Origin: Kiritimatiellota bacterium B12222
GTDB taxonomy: Bacteria > Verrucomicrobiota > Kiritimatiellia > SS1-B-03-39 > UBA6053
DNA length: 64,000 bases
Assembly (NCBI GenBank): GCA_029719485.1
Contig: CP120722.1
Coordinates: forward strand, 3,906,001-3,970,000
Direction: 5' to 3'
The position numbers were made by a program, and so were the translations under genes. The notes below the pieces were generated by a model, which searched no databases, was not told the origin of the DNA, and worked only from the letters and a program-made list of their open reading frames with translations. Within the stretch, counting starts at the first letter, position 1; each line of letters begins with the position of its first letter. Below, in pieces: positions 1-9,355 of this stretch.

Positions 1-270
1 TTGGTGCTTCTCTATATGGCAGCCATGGGCGCGCTTTGCTCTCATTTGATGCACGGTATTTGGAGTGCGATTCAAAGCCTCGGCCTCACCCGCCCTGCCA
101 CCATTCCTTATTTGAATTTGGTAGGGATGGCCATTGCAATCGCCTTGGCCGTGGGATTCTTCCTGCTCCCCCTCCTCATCTTTATGATGCGGGGCACCTT
201 TGATCCCAATGCTGTACCCGACTACAGTTCACACGCCCGTCTGCTCCTCGCTCCTTGGATGCTAGGTTAA
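1..270 (+). CDS. sdhC: Succinate dehydrogenase cytochrome b subunit, C-terminal part
   Basis: The gene enters from before the window; only the last 89 codons are present, ending in TAA at 268-270. It is the membrane anchor of succinate:quinone oxidoreductase and carries heme b and the quinone site. Two hydrophobic segments are visible (about residues 1-23 and 36-62). The stretch SHLMHGIWSAIQSLGL matches the conserved heme-ligand region of the Bacillus/Bacteroidetes-type b558 subunit, in which one polypeptide anchors a two-subunit catalytic head. sdhA follows after 23 bp and sdhB after that, giving the order C-A-B, with no sdhD, as expected for this type. Identification is strong from motif plus context; the exact N-terminus is not visible. 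Confidence 0.88.
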   Translation: MVLLYMAAMGALCSHLMHGIWSAIQSLGLTRPATIPYLNLVGMAIAIALAVGFFLLPLLIFMMRGTFDPNAVPDYSSHARLLLAPWMLG

Positions 271-293
271 TCGCTTTTTATTAAGGTTAAAAC

Positions 294-2219
294 ATGACTA
301 AAAAACCAACCCTCGACGCGAAAATTCCTGAAGGTGCCATTGACGAAAAATGGACCAAACACAAGTTCAACATGAAGCTGGTCAACCCAGCCAACAAACG
401 AAAACATGATGTTATCGTTGTCGGCTCCGGATTGGCAGGCGCTTCCGCCGCGGCTTCCTTAGGTGAACTCGGATACAACGTAAAATGCTTCTGCATTCAA
501 GACTCCCCTCGCCGCGCCCACTCTGTGGCTGCTCAGGGCGGAATCAACGCTGCCAAAAACTACCAAAATGATGGCGATAGTGTTCACCGTCTCTTTTATG
601 ACACCGTAAAAGGGGGAGATTTCCGCTCACGTGAAGCCAACGTTCATCGTTTGGCAGAAGTGAGTAACAGCATCATTGACCAATGCGTGGCCCAAGGCGT
701 CCCTTTTGCCCGTGAATACGGCGGTACCCTTAGCAACCGCTCCTTCGGTGGCGCGCAAGTGTCCCGTACCTTCTACGCTCGTGGCCAAACCGGTCAACAA
801 CTCCTGCTCGGCGCGTATGGCTCTTTGATGCGGCAAGTAGATGAAGGAACCGTCGAAATGTTCCCCCGTCGCGAAATGCTCGACCTGGTGGTTGTCGACG
901 GAAAAGCCCGCGGTATCATCGTTCGTAACTTGGTAAGCGGAGAACTCGAAGAATACGCCGCAGATGCCGTCTTGCTCTGTACCGGCGGATATTCCACCGT
1001 TTTCTATCTGAGTACCAATGCCGTAAACTGCAACCCCACCGCAGCATGGCGTTGTTATAAGAAAGGTGCGCACTTCGCGAACCCTTGCTTCACCCAGATT
1101 CACCCTACCTGCATTCCCCGCTTCGGCGAAACCCAATCCAAACTGACGCTCATGAGTGAGTCTCTCCGGAATGACGGACGCGTATGGGTTCCCAAAAGAA
1201 AAGGCGATGACCGCAAACCCATCGATATCCCCGAAGCAGAGCGTGATTACTATCTCGAAACCAAATATCCGGCCTTCGGAAACTTGGTTCCCCGCGATAT
1301 CGCCTCTCGGAATGCCGAAGATGTGTGCAAACAAGGACGTGGCGTAGGCCCCACCGGTTACGCCGTATACCTCGACTTTGCCGAAGCGATCAACCGTTTA
1401 GGCAAAGACGTCATCGCCTCTCGTTATGGCAACCTCTTCGCCATGTATCACGAAATTACTGGTGACGATCCCTACGAAACCCCGATGATGATTTACCCCG
1501 CCCCTCATTATACCATGGGCGGACTGTGGGTGGATTATAACTTGATGACCACCATTGAAGGACTCTTCGCCTTGGGTGAAGCCAACTTCTCCGATCACGG
1601 TGCAAACCGACTCGGAGCATCCGCACTGATGCAAGGTTTGGCCGACGGATACTTTGTCATCCCCTACACCTTGGGGAATTACCTCGCCACCGAAAAACCG
1701 GCACCGGTAAACACCAACGCTCCTGAATTCACCGAAGCCAGGAAGCAGGTCAGTCAAAACATCAAAGACCTTATGAATATCAAAGGCAAAACCACCGCCG
1801 ATGAAATTCATCGTCAACTGGGTGACATCATGATCGATAAAGTCGGCATGTCCCGCTCGGAAGCCGGATTAAAAGAAGCACTGGAGAAAATTCCAGAAAT
1901 TCGCAAGAAATTCTATGAAGACCTTTGCATTCCCGGTGACGCCAGCGACTACAACAAAGAACTCGAGAAAGCCGCCCGTGTGGCCGATTTCTTAGAACTG
2001 GGTGAACTGATGGCCCGCGATGCACTGGAACGTAAAGAATCCTGTGGCGGACATTTCAGGGTCGAGTCTCAAGATGAAGAAGGCGAAGCCAAACGTGACG
2101 ACGAAAACTTCTGCCATGGCGCTGTTTGGAAATACAACGGAGAAGGCAAAGAGCCTGAACGTTTAATCGAAGAGCTTCATTACGAACACGTACTTCCCAG
2201 CAACCGTAGCTATAAATAA
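294..2219 (+). CDS. sdhA: Succinate dehydrogenase flavoprotein subunit
   Basis: Catalytic flavoprotein of complex II; it oxidises succinate to fumarate in the TCA cycle at the cytoplasmic membrane face. The protein is 641 residues, the long form typical of b558-type enzymes. Visible features are the dinucleotide fold VVGSGLAGA (about residues 42-50), the covalent FAD histidine in [11 protein letters not shown] (His76), the substrate-binding HPTCIPRF segment and the catalytic arginine in VPRDIASR. A second FAD contact, [17 protein letters not shown], lies near residues 440-455. The start ATG lies 23 bp after sdhC, and sdhB begins 23 bp after the stop, so the three genes form one transcript. 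Long open frames on the opposite strand inside it are shadows. Confidence 0.97.
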   Translation: MTKKPTLDAKIPEGAIDEKWTKHKFNMKLVNPANKRKHDVIVVGSGLAGASAAASLGELGYNVKCFCIQDSPRRAHSVAAQGGINAAKNYQNDGDSVHRLFYDTVKGGDFRSREANVHRLAEVSNSIIDQCVAQGVPFAREYGGTLSNRSFGGAQVSRTFYARGQTGQQLLLGAYGSLMRQVDEGTVEMFPRREMLDLVVVDGKARGIIVRNLVSGELEEYAADAVLLCTGGYSTVFYLSTNAVNCNPTAAWRCYKKGAHFANPCFTQIHPTCIPRFGETQSKLTLMSESLRNDGRVWVPKRKGDDRKPIDIPEAERDYYLETKYPAFGNLVPRDIASRNAEDVCKQGRGVGPTGYAVYLDFAEAINRLGKDVIASRYGNLFAMYHEITGDDPYETPMMIYPAPHYTMGGLWVDYNLMTTIEGLFALGEANFSDHGANRLGASALMQGLADGYFVIPYTLGNYLATEKPAPVNTNAPEFTEARKQVSQNIKDLMNIKGKTTADEIHRQLGDIMIDKVGMSRSEAGLKEALEKIPEIRKKFYEDLCIPGDASDYNKELEKAARVADFLELGELMARDALERKESCGGHFRVESQDEEGEAKRDDENFCHGAVWKYNGEGKEPERLIEELHYEHVLPSNRSYK

Positions 2220-2242
2220 ATCCTTCTCTGAGGTTACAACAC

Positions 2243-2989
2243 ATGAAAGTAAATCTGAAAATATGGCGGCAGGCAGGACCGGATGCACCCGGAAAGCTGG
2301 TCGATTACACTGTAGAAAACGTCGACCCTTCCCAGTCTTTTCTGGAAATGCTCGATTCCCTAAACGAACAACTGGTTAAAAAAGGCGAAGTTCCTGTCGC
2401 TTTTGAAAGTGATTGCCGCGAAGGAATTTGCGGGAACTGCGGACTGGTCATCAACGGTATTGCCCACGGCGAAAAGGGTGGATGTACCACCTGCGAAATC
2501 CGGATGCGTCAATACAAAGAAGGCGACACCATCACCGTGGAACCTTTCCGCGCAAAAGCCTTCCCACTCATCAAAGATTTGGTCGTCAATCGCAGTGCGT
2601 TTGACCGTATCATGAGCAAAGGTGGATACGTCGCCGTCAATGCCGGCTCAGCCCAAGATGCCAACTCTCAGCTGATTCATCGCGACCTCGCGGAAGAAGC
2701 CATGGATGCCGCAGCTTGTATCGGTTGTGGCGCCTGCGTGGCCGCATGTCCCAACGCTTCCGCAAGTTTGTTTGTGGGTGCCAAAATCTCTCAGTTCACT
2801 TGGTTACCCCAAGGACAGATTGAACGCAGCACACGTGCGAAAAAAATGGTCACCCAAATGGACAGCGAAGGATTTGGAGATTGCTCTAACCACGCTGAAT
2901 GTGAAGCGGTATGCCCGAAGGAAATTTCCATCGCTAATATCAGCCGTATGCGTCGCGAATTCACCAAGAGTCTCTTCGCACGCAACTAA
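2243..2989 (+). CDS. sdhB: Succinate dehydrogenase iron-sulfur subunit
   Basis: Electron-transfer subunit of complex II, passing electrons from FAD in SdhA to the quinone at SdhC. The 248-residue protein has an N-terminal ferredoxin domain with the [2Fe-2S] ligands in CREGICGNCG and CTTC. The C-terminal domain carries CIGCGACVAACPN and CEAVCPKEI, which ligate the other clusters. An SD-like GAGG (2229-2232) precedes the ATG. It ends the sdhCAB operon; a strong hairpin terminator follows at 3027-3058. Confidence 0.96.
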   Translation: MKVNLKIWRQAGPDAPGKLVDYTVENVDPSQSFLEMLDSLNEQLVKKGEVPVAFESDCREGICGNCGLVINGIAHGEKGGCTTCEIRMRQYKEGDTITVEPFRAKAFPLIKDLVVNRSAFDRIMSKGGYVAVNAGSAQDANSQLIHRDLAEEAMDAAACIGCGACVAACPNASASLFVGAKISQFTWLPQGQIERSTRAKKMVTQMDSEGFGDCSNHAECEAVCPKEISIANISRMRREFTKSLFARN

Positions 2990-3026
2990 AGTCACTTCGA
3001 TACCATCAGGTATCGAACATGAGTTC

Positions 3027-3058
3027 AAAAGCTCCGGTCTCGACCGGGGCTTTTTTTG
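3027..3058 (+). terminator. Rho-independent terminator of sdhCAB
   Basis: The arms GCTCCGGTC (3031-3039) and GACCGGGGC (3042-3050) form a GC-rich stem with one G-T wobble, followed directly by eight T. It lies 41 bp after the sdhB stop. The rest of the 340-bp gap (2990-3329) is C-rich with no supported gene; only this terminator and the one for the opposite gene at 3275-3311 are recognisable. Confidence 0.85.
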
Positions 3059-3274
3059 TGCCCCTTCATTACCCAGTACCGTTGCAGCCCCTTCCCCCCC
3101 AGCACTCCTAAAACCATTTGGACTACATTCACCTTCTCTCACCTCAACCAACCCCAGCCCCCAAACAATGCCATTATCCACCCTGCAGAAGTAAATGCGT
3201 AAGGGGGAGGCCGAGACAAACCTCAGAACCCGATCAAAACCTTCGGGTATCATCAGACGCAAATCCCCCTCCCC

Positions 3275-3311
3275 CCAAAAAAAAGAGGGCTTCGCACTGC
3301 GAAGCCCTCTT
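3275..3311 (-). terminator. Rho-independent terminator of the membrane ATPase gene
   Basis: A perfect 13-bp stem (3283-3295 with 3299-3311, loop ACT) is flanked on its left by a run of A. Read on the minus strand it is a hairpin followed by eight T. It lies 18 bp past the stop of the minus-strand ATPase gene. Confidence 0.9.
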
Positions 3312-3329
3312 GAGGATTGTTTTTACACC

Positions 3330-4838
3330 TTACGCAGCGCTGTAGCCACGAGAAAGATCTTGCACACGTTGTGCTTGATGTCGGCGCACCTGCTCCAAAG
3401 TAAGCTTAGGGATATAGAATTCGGGTTCAGCATCCGTAGAGCCTTTGCAATGCTGCATAATAATCTCATAGAGGAACTTGAAGGCATCACGCGGTTGTTT
3501 CATTTGATCCAACGCATCCACCAAATCCTGCACAGATACTTTATCTTCAAACAAATCTTTCAGACGCGTCAATTCTTGTCCTTCAACGGCTTCACACACC
3601 GCTTCCACCCGGTGATTGCAGATGTCAAACAGGTTCACGCCCGTCCACTCCAAGCGTTCAATCAGGTTTCCTTTATCCAATCGTGCTCCCATAAAGAAAT
3701 CGGCATCTTCACGACGCAATTCGTATCCCAATTCAATGGGCAACAGCATTTTAATGCCAATACCATCCTGCTGCAAAATTTTGTGTGTAAACAAAGGCCA
3801 AATCAAATTGCGCATTTTCTTGGCATTGCCATTAATCAAACTGGGCTCATCCACCCGATCCACTAAGACCGTCATGCTCACAAAGCCAAGACCACCAATC
3901 AAACGTTGCAAACGCCCCAACAATTCGTAACGGCAATCACGATCGCCCGGAGAAGGTAAGGGTAATGAATCCAAATCTGCAGATTTAAATGTGCCCAACT
4001 GCTTGAACAACAAAGACAAAGGATGATCCACGACTTTGATTTCTTCCGTGATCCGTTTACGGCGCTTCAAGTTCTTGAAAAAGGGACCTAAACCCAACCA
4101 CCCACTTAAAAAGGCCACCACGCCACCCGCCGCCACTGCCGCAAAAGCAAAGGGACCTAAAACGCCTGTTGCGGTAATATCCAAAACGCCCAGTAAACTC
4201 AACAACACCCCACCACTCAGGGCGTAAACCGCATACGTAGGTGAGAAAATGGTTTTCACTTTCAAAATTGACGATAATTTCTTCCAGCGCTCAGAGCGCG
4301 TACTTAAACTGGGTTGATCATATAAAACGGTCAGATAGGCCAAATCCAACTGATGCTGACGCGGCAGTTTGCGCAACGTTTTTGTCAGCTCACGAGATAC
4401 TTTGGAGTTACCTGTACGACTCGCCGCATCCACGATTTCAGAAATCACCATCGAGATGATTTTATCAATATGGTCATCCAAACGAATTCTTTGAAAATTT
4501 TCGGGGTCTCCTGCGGCCGCTTCCGACCCTACCGTGCGGTCAACCATATGGTTCCATTCGTCATAACGAACGATCCACGTTTTTTTGTCAGGATTTTTTT
4601 CATTATACTCACGCAACCGTTGCTCCATCAGCAAACGCAAAGCCGTTTTTCCACTGCCCTTCTCTCCAAACACAACCGATGCACTGGGCCGATCCGGACG
4701 GCCAAAAATCTTTTCAAATTCAGGATGAGCAACGCCTTCGCTCATTATTTTTTGATAAATATCATCATCGCGAGCTTCTTCAGCTACAAATGGGTTTTCC
4801 AATAAACGCCAATGACGTAGAAATGTTTCAATTTTCAT
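3330..4838 (-). CDS. P-loop ATPase with internal membrane segments, function unknown
   Basis: 502 residues. The ATG at 4838 is chosen because GGAG lies 7-10 bases upstream; the open frame extends 18 codons further without support. A Walker A motif FGEKGSGKTA (residues 57-66) and a Walker B-like VLVDRVDE (324-331) mark an AAA/STAND or KAP-like NTPase. The core is interrupted by two hydrophobic segments (about 202-222 and 226-254) between Walker A and B, which is the layout of membrane-inserted KAP-type NTPases. This membership is inferred from layout, not from a clear family signature. The gene is monocistronic, has its own terminator, and diverges from recN with 164 bp between. No partner gene is adjacent, so no role can be assigned. 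Confidence 0.6.
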   Translation of the reverse strand: MKIETFLRHWRLLENPFVAEEARDDDIYQKIMSEGVAHPEFEKIFGRPDRPSASVVFGEKGSGKTALRLLMEQRLREYNEKNPDKKTWIVRYDEWNHMVDRTVGSEAAAGDPENFQRIRLDDHIDKIISMVISEIVDAASRTGNSKVSRELTKTLRKLPRQHQLDLAYLTVLYDQPSLSTRSERWKKLSSILKVKTIFSPTYAVYALSGGVLLSLLGVLDITATGVLGPFAFAAVAAGGVVAFLSGWLGLGPFFKNLKRRKRITEEIKVVDHPLSLLFKQLGTFKSADLDSLPLPSPGDRDCRYELLGRLQRLIGGLGFVSMTVLVDRVDEPSLINGNAKKMRNLIWPLFTHKILQQDGIGIKMLLPIELGYELRREDADFFMGARLDKGNLIERLEWTGVNLFDICNHRVEAVCEAVEGQELTRLKDLFEDKVSVQDLVDALDQMKQPRDAFKFLYEIIMQHCKGSTDAEPEFYIPKLTLEQVRRHQAQRVQDLSRGYSAA

Positions 4839-5002
4839 ATAATCTCCAAAATAGTAGTCCTCTCTTCCTAACTCAGTAATGCAGATCATCAAAGATAAAT
4901 CTATATTGAAGTCTCGATGTTTTAACGAGGAGTACCAACTTGTAGCCCGCGTTCTCTCTCAGTATAGCACAACTCCCTTCAGTACAGGATTGCAAACCAT
5001 GA

Positions 5003-6688
5003 ATGCTTGATTATTCTATAACCATGTTAAGTGAGCTAATGGTGCGGGACTTGGCGCTGGTAGAAAAAATAACTCTCCAGTTCACGCCAGGTCTAAATGT
5101 AATCACCGGAGAAACCGGTGCGGGAAAATCTGTTTTAATGGGGGCTTTGAACCTCATCATGGGAGCGCGTGCCGATAAAAAAAGCATAAGAACGGGCGCA
5201 AATGAAGGATCTGTACGGGGGGTATTCACCCTCTCTGAACCTGAAAAAATTAATAAGTTGCTAGAAGATGCTGGTCTGGATCCCTGCGAAGAGGGACTTC
5301 TCATTCTCAGACGGGTGATTAAATCCACGGGTACAGGTCAACAATTTGTAAACGATGCCCCCGTGACCCTCGCCCTGCTCAAACAAGTGGGTGACCATTT
5401 GGTGGACATGCATGGCCCCTACGATCACCAATCTCTTCTCCAACCCGAAACCCAACGGCGAATTGTGGATGCGGGGAACGTAGATGCCACCCTCAAATCT
5501 GAATACAAAACCCAATGGCGTTCCCTACAAACGATTTGTGACGAATTAGATGAGCTGCAAGGCGATCCTGAGAGCTTCGCCGAACAATTGGATCTGCTCC
5601 GCTATCGCGTCAATGAATTAAAAGAGGCCGCCCTCGAAATAGACGAAGAGGAAAGCCTGCGCGAAGAACACGAACTCGCGGGCAATGCCCAAAATATTTT
5701 AGAATCTGTATCCGGCGCCATCTCCGCCCTCGAAGATGAGGAAGGCAATGCCAGCGACCCGTTGATCGCCACCCGTCGCATGCTCGCAGGCATTCAAAAG
5801 GTCCATCCCGAAGCCTCTTCCTGGTTAGAAGAAACCGATCAAATTCTCAATCAAGTCCGAGAATTGGTGATTAGCCTTCGCCTTGCCGGAGATAAACTGG
5901 AAGCAGATCCCGCACGTCTGGACTGGCTCGACCAACGCCTCTCGGTGTACAGTCGCATGCGCAAAAAATACGGACCGAGCGTCGAAGAGGTATTAGAAAC
6001 CTTCGAAAACTCAACCGCTAAACTCGAAGCTCTCGAAAATCGCGAAGGTCGTCTGGCCGAACTCGAATCCCTCAAACGCAATGCCGAACGAAGCTTACAA
6101 AAGATCGGTACAGAATTAGGAGCTTCCAGAACTGCAGCTGGCGAACTCCTCGCTACCCAAATTTTGAGCCAACTCATCGACCTGGGTTTTCCCTACGCCC
6201 GCTTTGAAATTGACGTGGTCGAGGCACCAGCCAGCGCCAACGGAACCGATAGTATCGACTTTCTGTTTGCGCCCAATCCCGGAGAGGAAATGCGCAGCCT
6301 TAAAGAAATTGCCTCCAGCGGTGAAATTTCCCGAGTGATGTTGGCGATTAAAACCTTGTTGGCCGATCAAGATCATATTCCCGTCATGGTCTTCGATGAA
6401 ATCGATGCCAATGTGGGAGGAGAAATGGGTCACGCCATCGGTGAAAAAATGGCCCAAGCCGGAGCCACCCGACAAGTGATCTCCATCACTCATCTTCCCC
6501 AAGTGGCCGTACACGGACATAACCACATGGCCGTATCCAAAGAAGTCTGCGATGGCCGAACCTACACCCGCGTAAACCGTTTAAACGCAGAAGACCGGAT
6601 ACAAGAAGTAGCCCGCATGCTTGGTGGCACCCGACAAGCCAAGCTTAGCCTCGATCATGCACGAGAACTCTTAAAGAATGCAGGATGA
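5003..6688 (+). CDS. recN: DNA repair protein RecN
   Basis: SMC-like ATPase that acts at DNA double-strand breaks. The 561-residue protein has Walker A GETGAGKS at residues 36-43 and a central helical, charge-rich coiled-coil region (about 150-380). The ABC signature region is SSGEISRVMLAIK, and Walker B is VMVFDEIDANVGG. Two ATGs are possible: 5003, with AGGA 14 bases before it, and 5024 (MLSELMVRDLAL), which matches the usual RecN N-terminus better. Its TGA overlaps the ATG of the next gene (ATGA), so recN is translationally coupled to two pseudopilin genes, an unusual pairing. Confidence 0.93.
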   Translation: MLDYSITMLSELMVRDLALVEKITLQFTPGLNVITGETGAGKSVLMGALNLIMGARADKKSIRTGANEGSVRGVFTLSEPEKINKLLEDAGLDPCEEGLLILRRVIKSTGTGQQFVNDAPVTLALLKQVGDHLVDMHGPYDHQSLLQPETQRRIVDAGNVDATLKSEYKTQWRSLQTICDELDELQGDPESFAEQLDLLRYRVNELKEAALEIDEEESLREEHELAGNAQNILESVSGAISALEDEEGNASDPLIATRRMLAGIQKVHPEASSWLEETDQILNQVRELVISLRLAGDKLEADPARLDWLDQRLSVYSRMRKKYGPSVEEVLETFENSTAKLEALENREGRLAELESLKRNAERSLQKIGTELGASRTAAGELLATQILSQLIDLGFPYARFEIDVVEAPASANGTDSIDFLFAPNPGEEMRSLKEIASSGEISRVMLAIKTLLADQDHIPVMVFDEIDANVGGEMGHAIGEKMAQAGATRQVISITHLPQVAVHGHNHMAVSKEVCDGRTYTRVNRLNAEDRIQEVARMLGGTRQAKLSLDHARELLKNAG

Positions 6689-7371
6689 AACGCCGCTCAG
6701 GTTTTACACTCCTAGAAGTCCTTCTTGCGATGTCGATCCTCAGCATCATGGGACTCATGGTCTTCGGAAGCTTTCGCTCCTTGGTCGATACCACCACCCG
6801 TGCGGAAAACGCCTTAGATAAACTCCATCTCAGCGATACCTTGATGAATCAAATCGAGGACAGCTTACGCGCCGCGGTTTTTTCAGCAGACCATCCCGAA
6901 ATTTACAGCTTTCTCTACGAAAAAGGCACCGGTAATCCACAAGATGACACCTTCAGTTGGGTCACCAGCTCCACAGCTTTTTTACCTGCGGATACCCCCG
7001 CCCTTACCGGTTTAAACCGCATTGAATTAAGCATTCAAGACGTCGATGGCGAAACAGGCCTCGCGGTCCGTGCATTTTCAAGTTTGCTCGACCCTGAAAG
7101 TAATGAAGCCGAAGATGTGGAACCTTGGCTCATTAGCGACCAAGTCACCGGCATGCATTTAAATTTTTATGATCCTTCCGAACAAACCTGGGAAGAAGAA
7201 TGGGAGCGTACCAACCAACTCCCCACCACCCTGGCTCTCACCCTCAGTTTTGCCTCGGAGGACCCTATCGAACCCGATCTCGTCAGAGTCCGCCGCATTG
7301 ATATCCCCGTAGGGAAATTAAGTCGAGATTCCCGACGAGGTCGTCGACCCCAAACCGAGGAAGCACGGTGA
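6685..7371 (+). CDS. gspJ: Type II secretion minor pseudopilin, GspJ-like
   Basis: 228 residues. It starts with a class III prepilin signal, RRSGFTLLEVLLAM, to be cleaved after Gly and N-methylated, followed by the hydrophobic helix SILSIMGLMVFGSF. The rest is a periplasmic domain without an obvious motif. The size, and a GspK-type gene directly after it, point to GspJ, the minor pseudopilin of the type II secretion tip complex. It overlaps recN by four bases and the following gene by four bases (GTGA), so all three should be co-translated. Other secretion genes (gspD, E, F, G) are not in the window. The GspJ assignment comes mainly from order and length. Confidence 0.75.
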   Translation: MKRRSGFTLLEVLLAMSILSIMGLMVFGSFRSLVDTTTRAENALDKLHLSDTLMNQIEDSLRAAVFSADHPEIYSFLYEKGTGNPQDDTFSWVTSSTAFLPADTPALTGLNRIELSIQDVDGETGLAVRAFSSLLDPESNEAEDVEPWLISDQVTGMHLNFYDPSEQTWEEEWERTNQLPTTLALTLSFASEDPIEPDLVRVRRIDIPVGKLSRDSRRGRRPQTEEAR

Positions 7372-8372
7372 ACTCAAAGTCAGGCTCAGCACTCATGCTC
7401 GCTCTGGTCACTATCGTGGTGCTCAGCGCCCTCATGGTCAGCTTTATCTTCCGCGTACATTTGGAGTCAGATCTAGCCGCCCGTGCCCGCTTCGGTATGA
7501 AAGCCAATGAACTCTCTCAAGCCGGTCAGGAATACGCCAAATGGATGTTGATTAAGGCCACCTCGGCGGGGAGCGAACCCGAAGAAGAAACGGGAGAAAC
7601 CTTTTTTATCGCTACCAAAAATCTTCAACGCGGAGTCGCCATCTCCCAGTATGAAGTCGAAATGGAAGAAGGATCCATTTTTATCAGCATCTCCCCTGAA
7701 AATAGTCGGCGCAATGTCAACAAACTCTCAGACCCCGATTGGGAACAGTTACTTGAAAACAGTGGCGTGCCTGAAAAAGAGCAGGCTAAACTGATTTCAG
7801 CTTTTCGAGATTGGACCGACGACGATGAATCCACCCGCCTCCTCGGCGCCGAAGAAGATGACCCCTATTATCAGGACCTAGATCTTCCTGTCAAAAATGC
7901 AGATCTCATCACCCTCGATGAATTGGGCATGATCAAAGGCTTCACCCCTGCCATTTTGTATGGAGGATCTCTCGAGGACTTTTATGGCCAGGATGATATC
8001 GAGGTCACCGGTATCGTCAGTCAACTCACAGTCTACGGTGATGAAAAACTCAATTTAAACGCCGCCAGCAAAGAGGTCTTAATGTCCCTCTCCGGAATCC
8101 GTGAAGAACAGGTCGATAACCTCCTCGAAGGTCGATCCGGTGATGACAATATCTGGGGCACAGAGGACGATGGATATCGGGATGTCATTCAAGCCCTCGC
8201 CACCGCCAATCTTTCTCAGGAAACTGAAAACCTGTTCACCACCGCAGATTTTCGCTGGGTGCGTATCATCAGCATCGGCGAAGTCGGGAACGTCCGCCGT
8301 GGTAGCCTCGCCATCTACGAATTCACCGGATCAGAGTTCACCCTGCTCTCCTACGAAGAACGCGATTTGTAG
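7368..8372 (+). CDS. gspK: General secretion pathway protein K-like pseudopilin
   Basis: 334 residues, GTG start overlapping the previous stop. The N-terminus GSALMLALVTIVVLSALMV is the prepilin-like helix. GspK proteins carry a relaxed cleavage motif lacking FTLxE, as here. The central region is acidic (EEDDPYYQDLDLP). Around residues 225-245 lies KLNLNAASKEVLMSLSGI, the helix-hairpin-helix-like SAM segment diagnostic of the GspK large domain. GspK caps the pseudopilus of the type II secretion system. It ends the recN-gspJ-gspK unit; the next gene is convergent. Confidence 0.82.
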   Translation: MNSKSGSALMLALVTIVVLSALMVSFIFRVHLESDLAARARFGMKANELSQAGQEYAKWMLIKATSAGSEPEEETGETFFIATKNLQRGVAISQYEVEMEEGSIFISISPENSRRNVNKLSDPDWEQLLENSGVPEKEQAKLISAFRDWTDDDESTRLLGAEEDDPYYQDLDLPVKNADLITLDELGMIKGFTPAILYGGSLEDFYGQDDIEVTGIVSQLTVYGDEKLNLNAASKEVLMSLSGIREEQVDNLLEGRSGDDNIWGTEDDGYRDVIQALATANLSQETENLFTTADFRWVRIISIGEVGNVRRGSLAIYEFTGSEFTLLSYEERDL

Positions 8373-8479
8373 TCACGGGGACATATCTGAGACTAATCGA
8401 GAATGCATCAACCGCACTCGCAAATCACTACCCCACCCTATCCAAAAGACATTTACCTAAAAAGGCTCTTTCCAAACGC

Positions 8480-9355
8480 TCATTCAGCCACAATTTTATT
8501 TTCTTCGGGCCGACGGATTTCTATGGGGAACGGCTCCGTCACAGAGCCCGTGTAGAGCGATAAATGAGGGAAAGGAATTTCAATATCTTCTTCACGAAAA
8601 CGCTCTAAAATCTCCCGCTGGATCGTATTGCGCAGGGAGACAAAATCACTTTTCGAGAACCACACCCCGAAGAGAAAGTTTAAAGAGCTATCTCCGAATC
8701 CCAAAAATAAAACCAACGGTGCCGGCTCATCCAAACACCAGGGATTTTTGTCTGCAATCCCCTTCAGCACATCAATCACTTTGCCCACATCTTCTTTGTA
8801 GGCCACGCCCAAATTGATATCAAAACGGCGAATTTGGTACTTCGTAATGTTGGTTACATCCGACTTAATCAAGTTTTCGTTAGGAATCCGTACCAAGGTA
8901 TTGTCAAAAGTTCGAATCTTGGTGGCCAACAAATCAATTTCCTGCACCACACCCGTATTGCCATTTACCCGAATCACATCGTCAACTTCAAAGGGTCGTT
9001 CCCACACCAAAAAGATGCCACTAATCAAATTAGACAAACTGGTTTGAGCGGCAAAACCAACCGCCATTCCGATAATCCCCGCCGCGCCCAACAAGGTAGA
9101 AATTTTAAACCCCAATTCATTTAATGCCGTCAGAGATAGAATCAACCCCCCACCATACGTTACCACTTTGTAACCCAACATACTGGCTTGAGGTGACGAG
9201 TGTTTCTTCAAAGCTCTGCGTAAAAACACCGCAGCCATATGTAACAAGGGCCACCCGATAAACATAGTGACCGCGGCCCGTATCCAGCCCTCAGGAAGAT
9301 CTTCCATCCGTAACCAATCAGGAACCCACTCTGGTGATATCATGGCCACAATCAT
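8480..9355 (-). CDS. mscS: Small-conductance mechanosensitive channel, MscS family
   Basis: 291 residues with three hydrophobic segments. The pore-lining helix GAAGIIGMAVGFAAQTSL has the Gly/Ala packing pattern of MscS TM3. The beta domain follows with FEVDDVIRVNGNTGVVQEID and TFDNTLVRIPNENLI. MscS channels release solutes on hypo-osmotic shock. Its ATG overlaps the TGA of the upstream DUF432-like gene (ATGA), and corA lies before that, so the three form one operon. It converges with gspK. Confidence 0.93.
   Translation of the reverse strand: MIVAMISPEWVPDWLRMEDLPEGWIRAAVTMFIGWPLLHMAAVFLRRALKKHSSPQASMLGYKVVTYGGGLILSLTALNELGFKISTLLGAAGIIGMAVGFAAQTSLSNLISGIFLVWERPFEVDDVIRVNGNTGVVQEIDLLATKIRTFDNTLVRIPNENLIKSDVTNITKYQIRRFDINLGVAYKEDVGKVIDVLKGIADKNPWCLDEPAPLVLFLGFGDSSLNFLFGVWFSKSDFVSLRNTIQREILERFREEDIEIPFPHLSLYTGSVTEPFPIEIRRPEENKIVAE

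Noticed and set aside
627..1334. 235-codon open frame opposite sdhA
   Set aside because: Lies wholly within sdhA, has no SD or family motif, and fits the antisense shadow of a GC-biased codon pattern.
2706..3194. 162-codon frame running from sdhB into the gap
   Set aside because: Overlaps the [4Fe-4S] region of sdhB in another frame and crosses its terminator; no protein-like features.
3195..3866. 223-codon frame opposite the ATPase gene
   Set aside because: Spans the ATPase terminator hairpin and its coding end; shadow frame.
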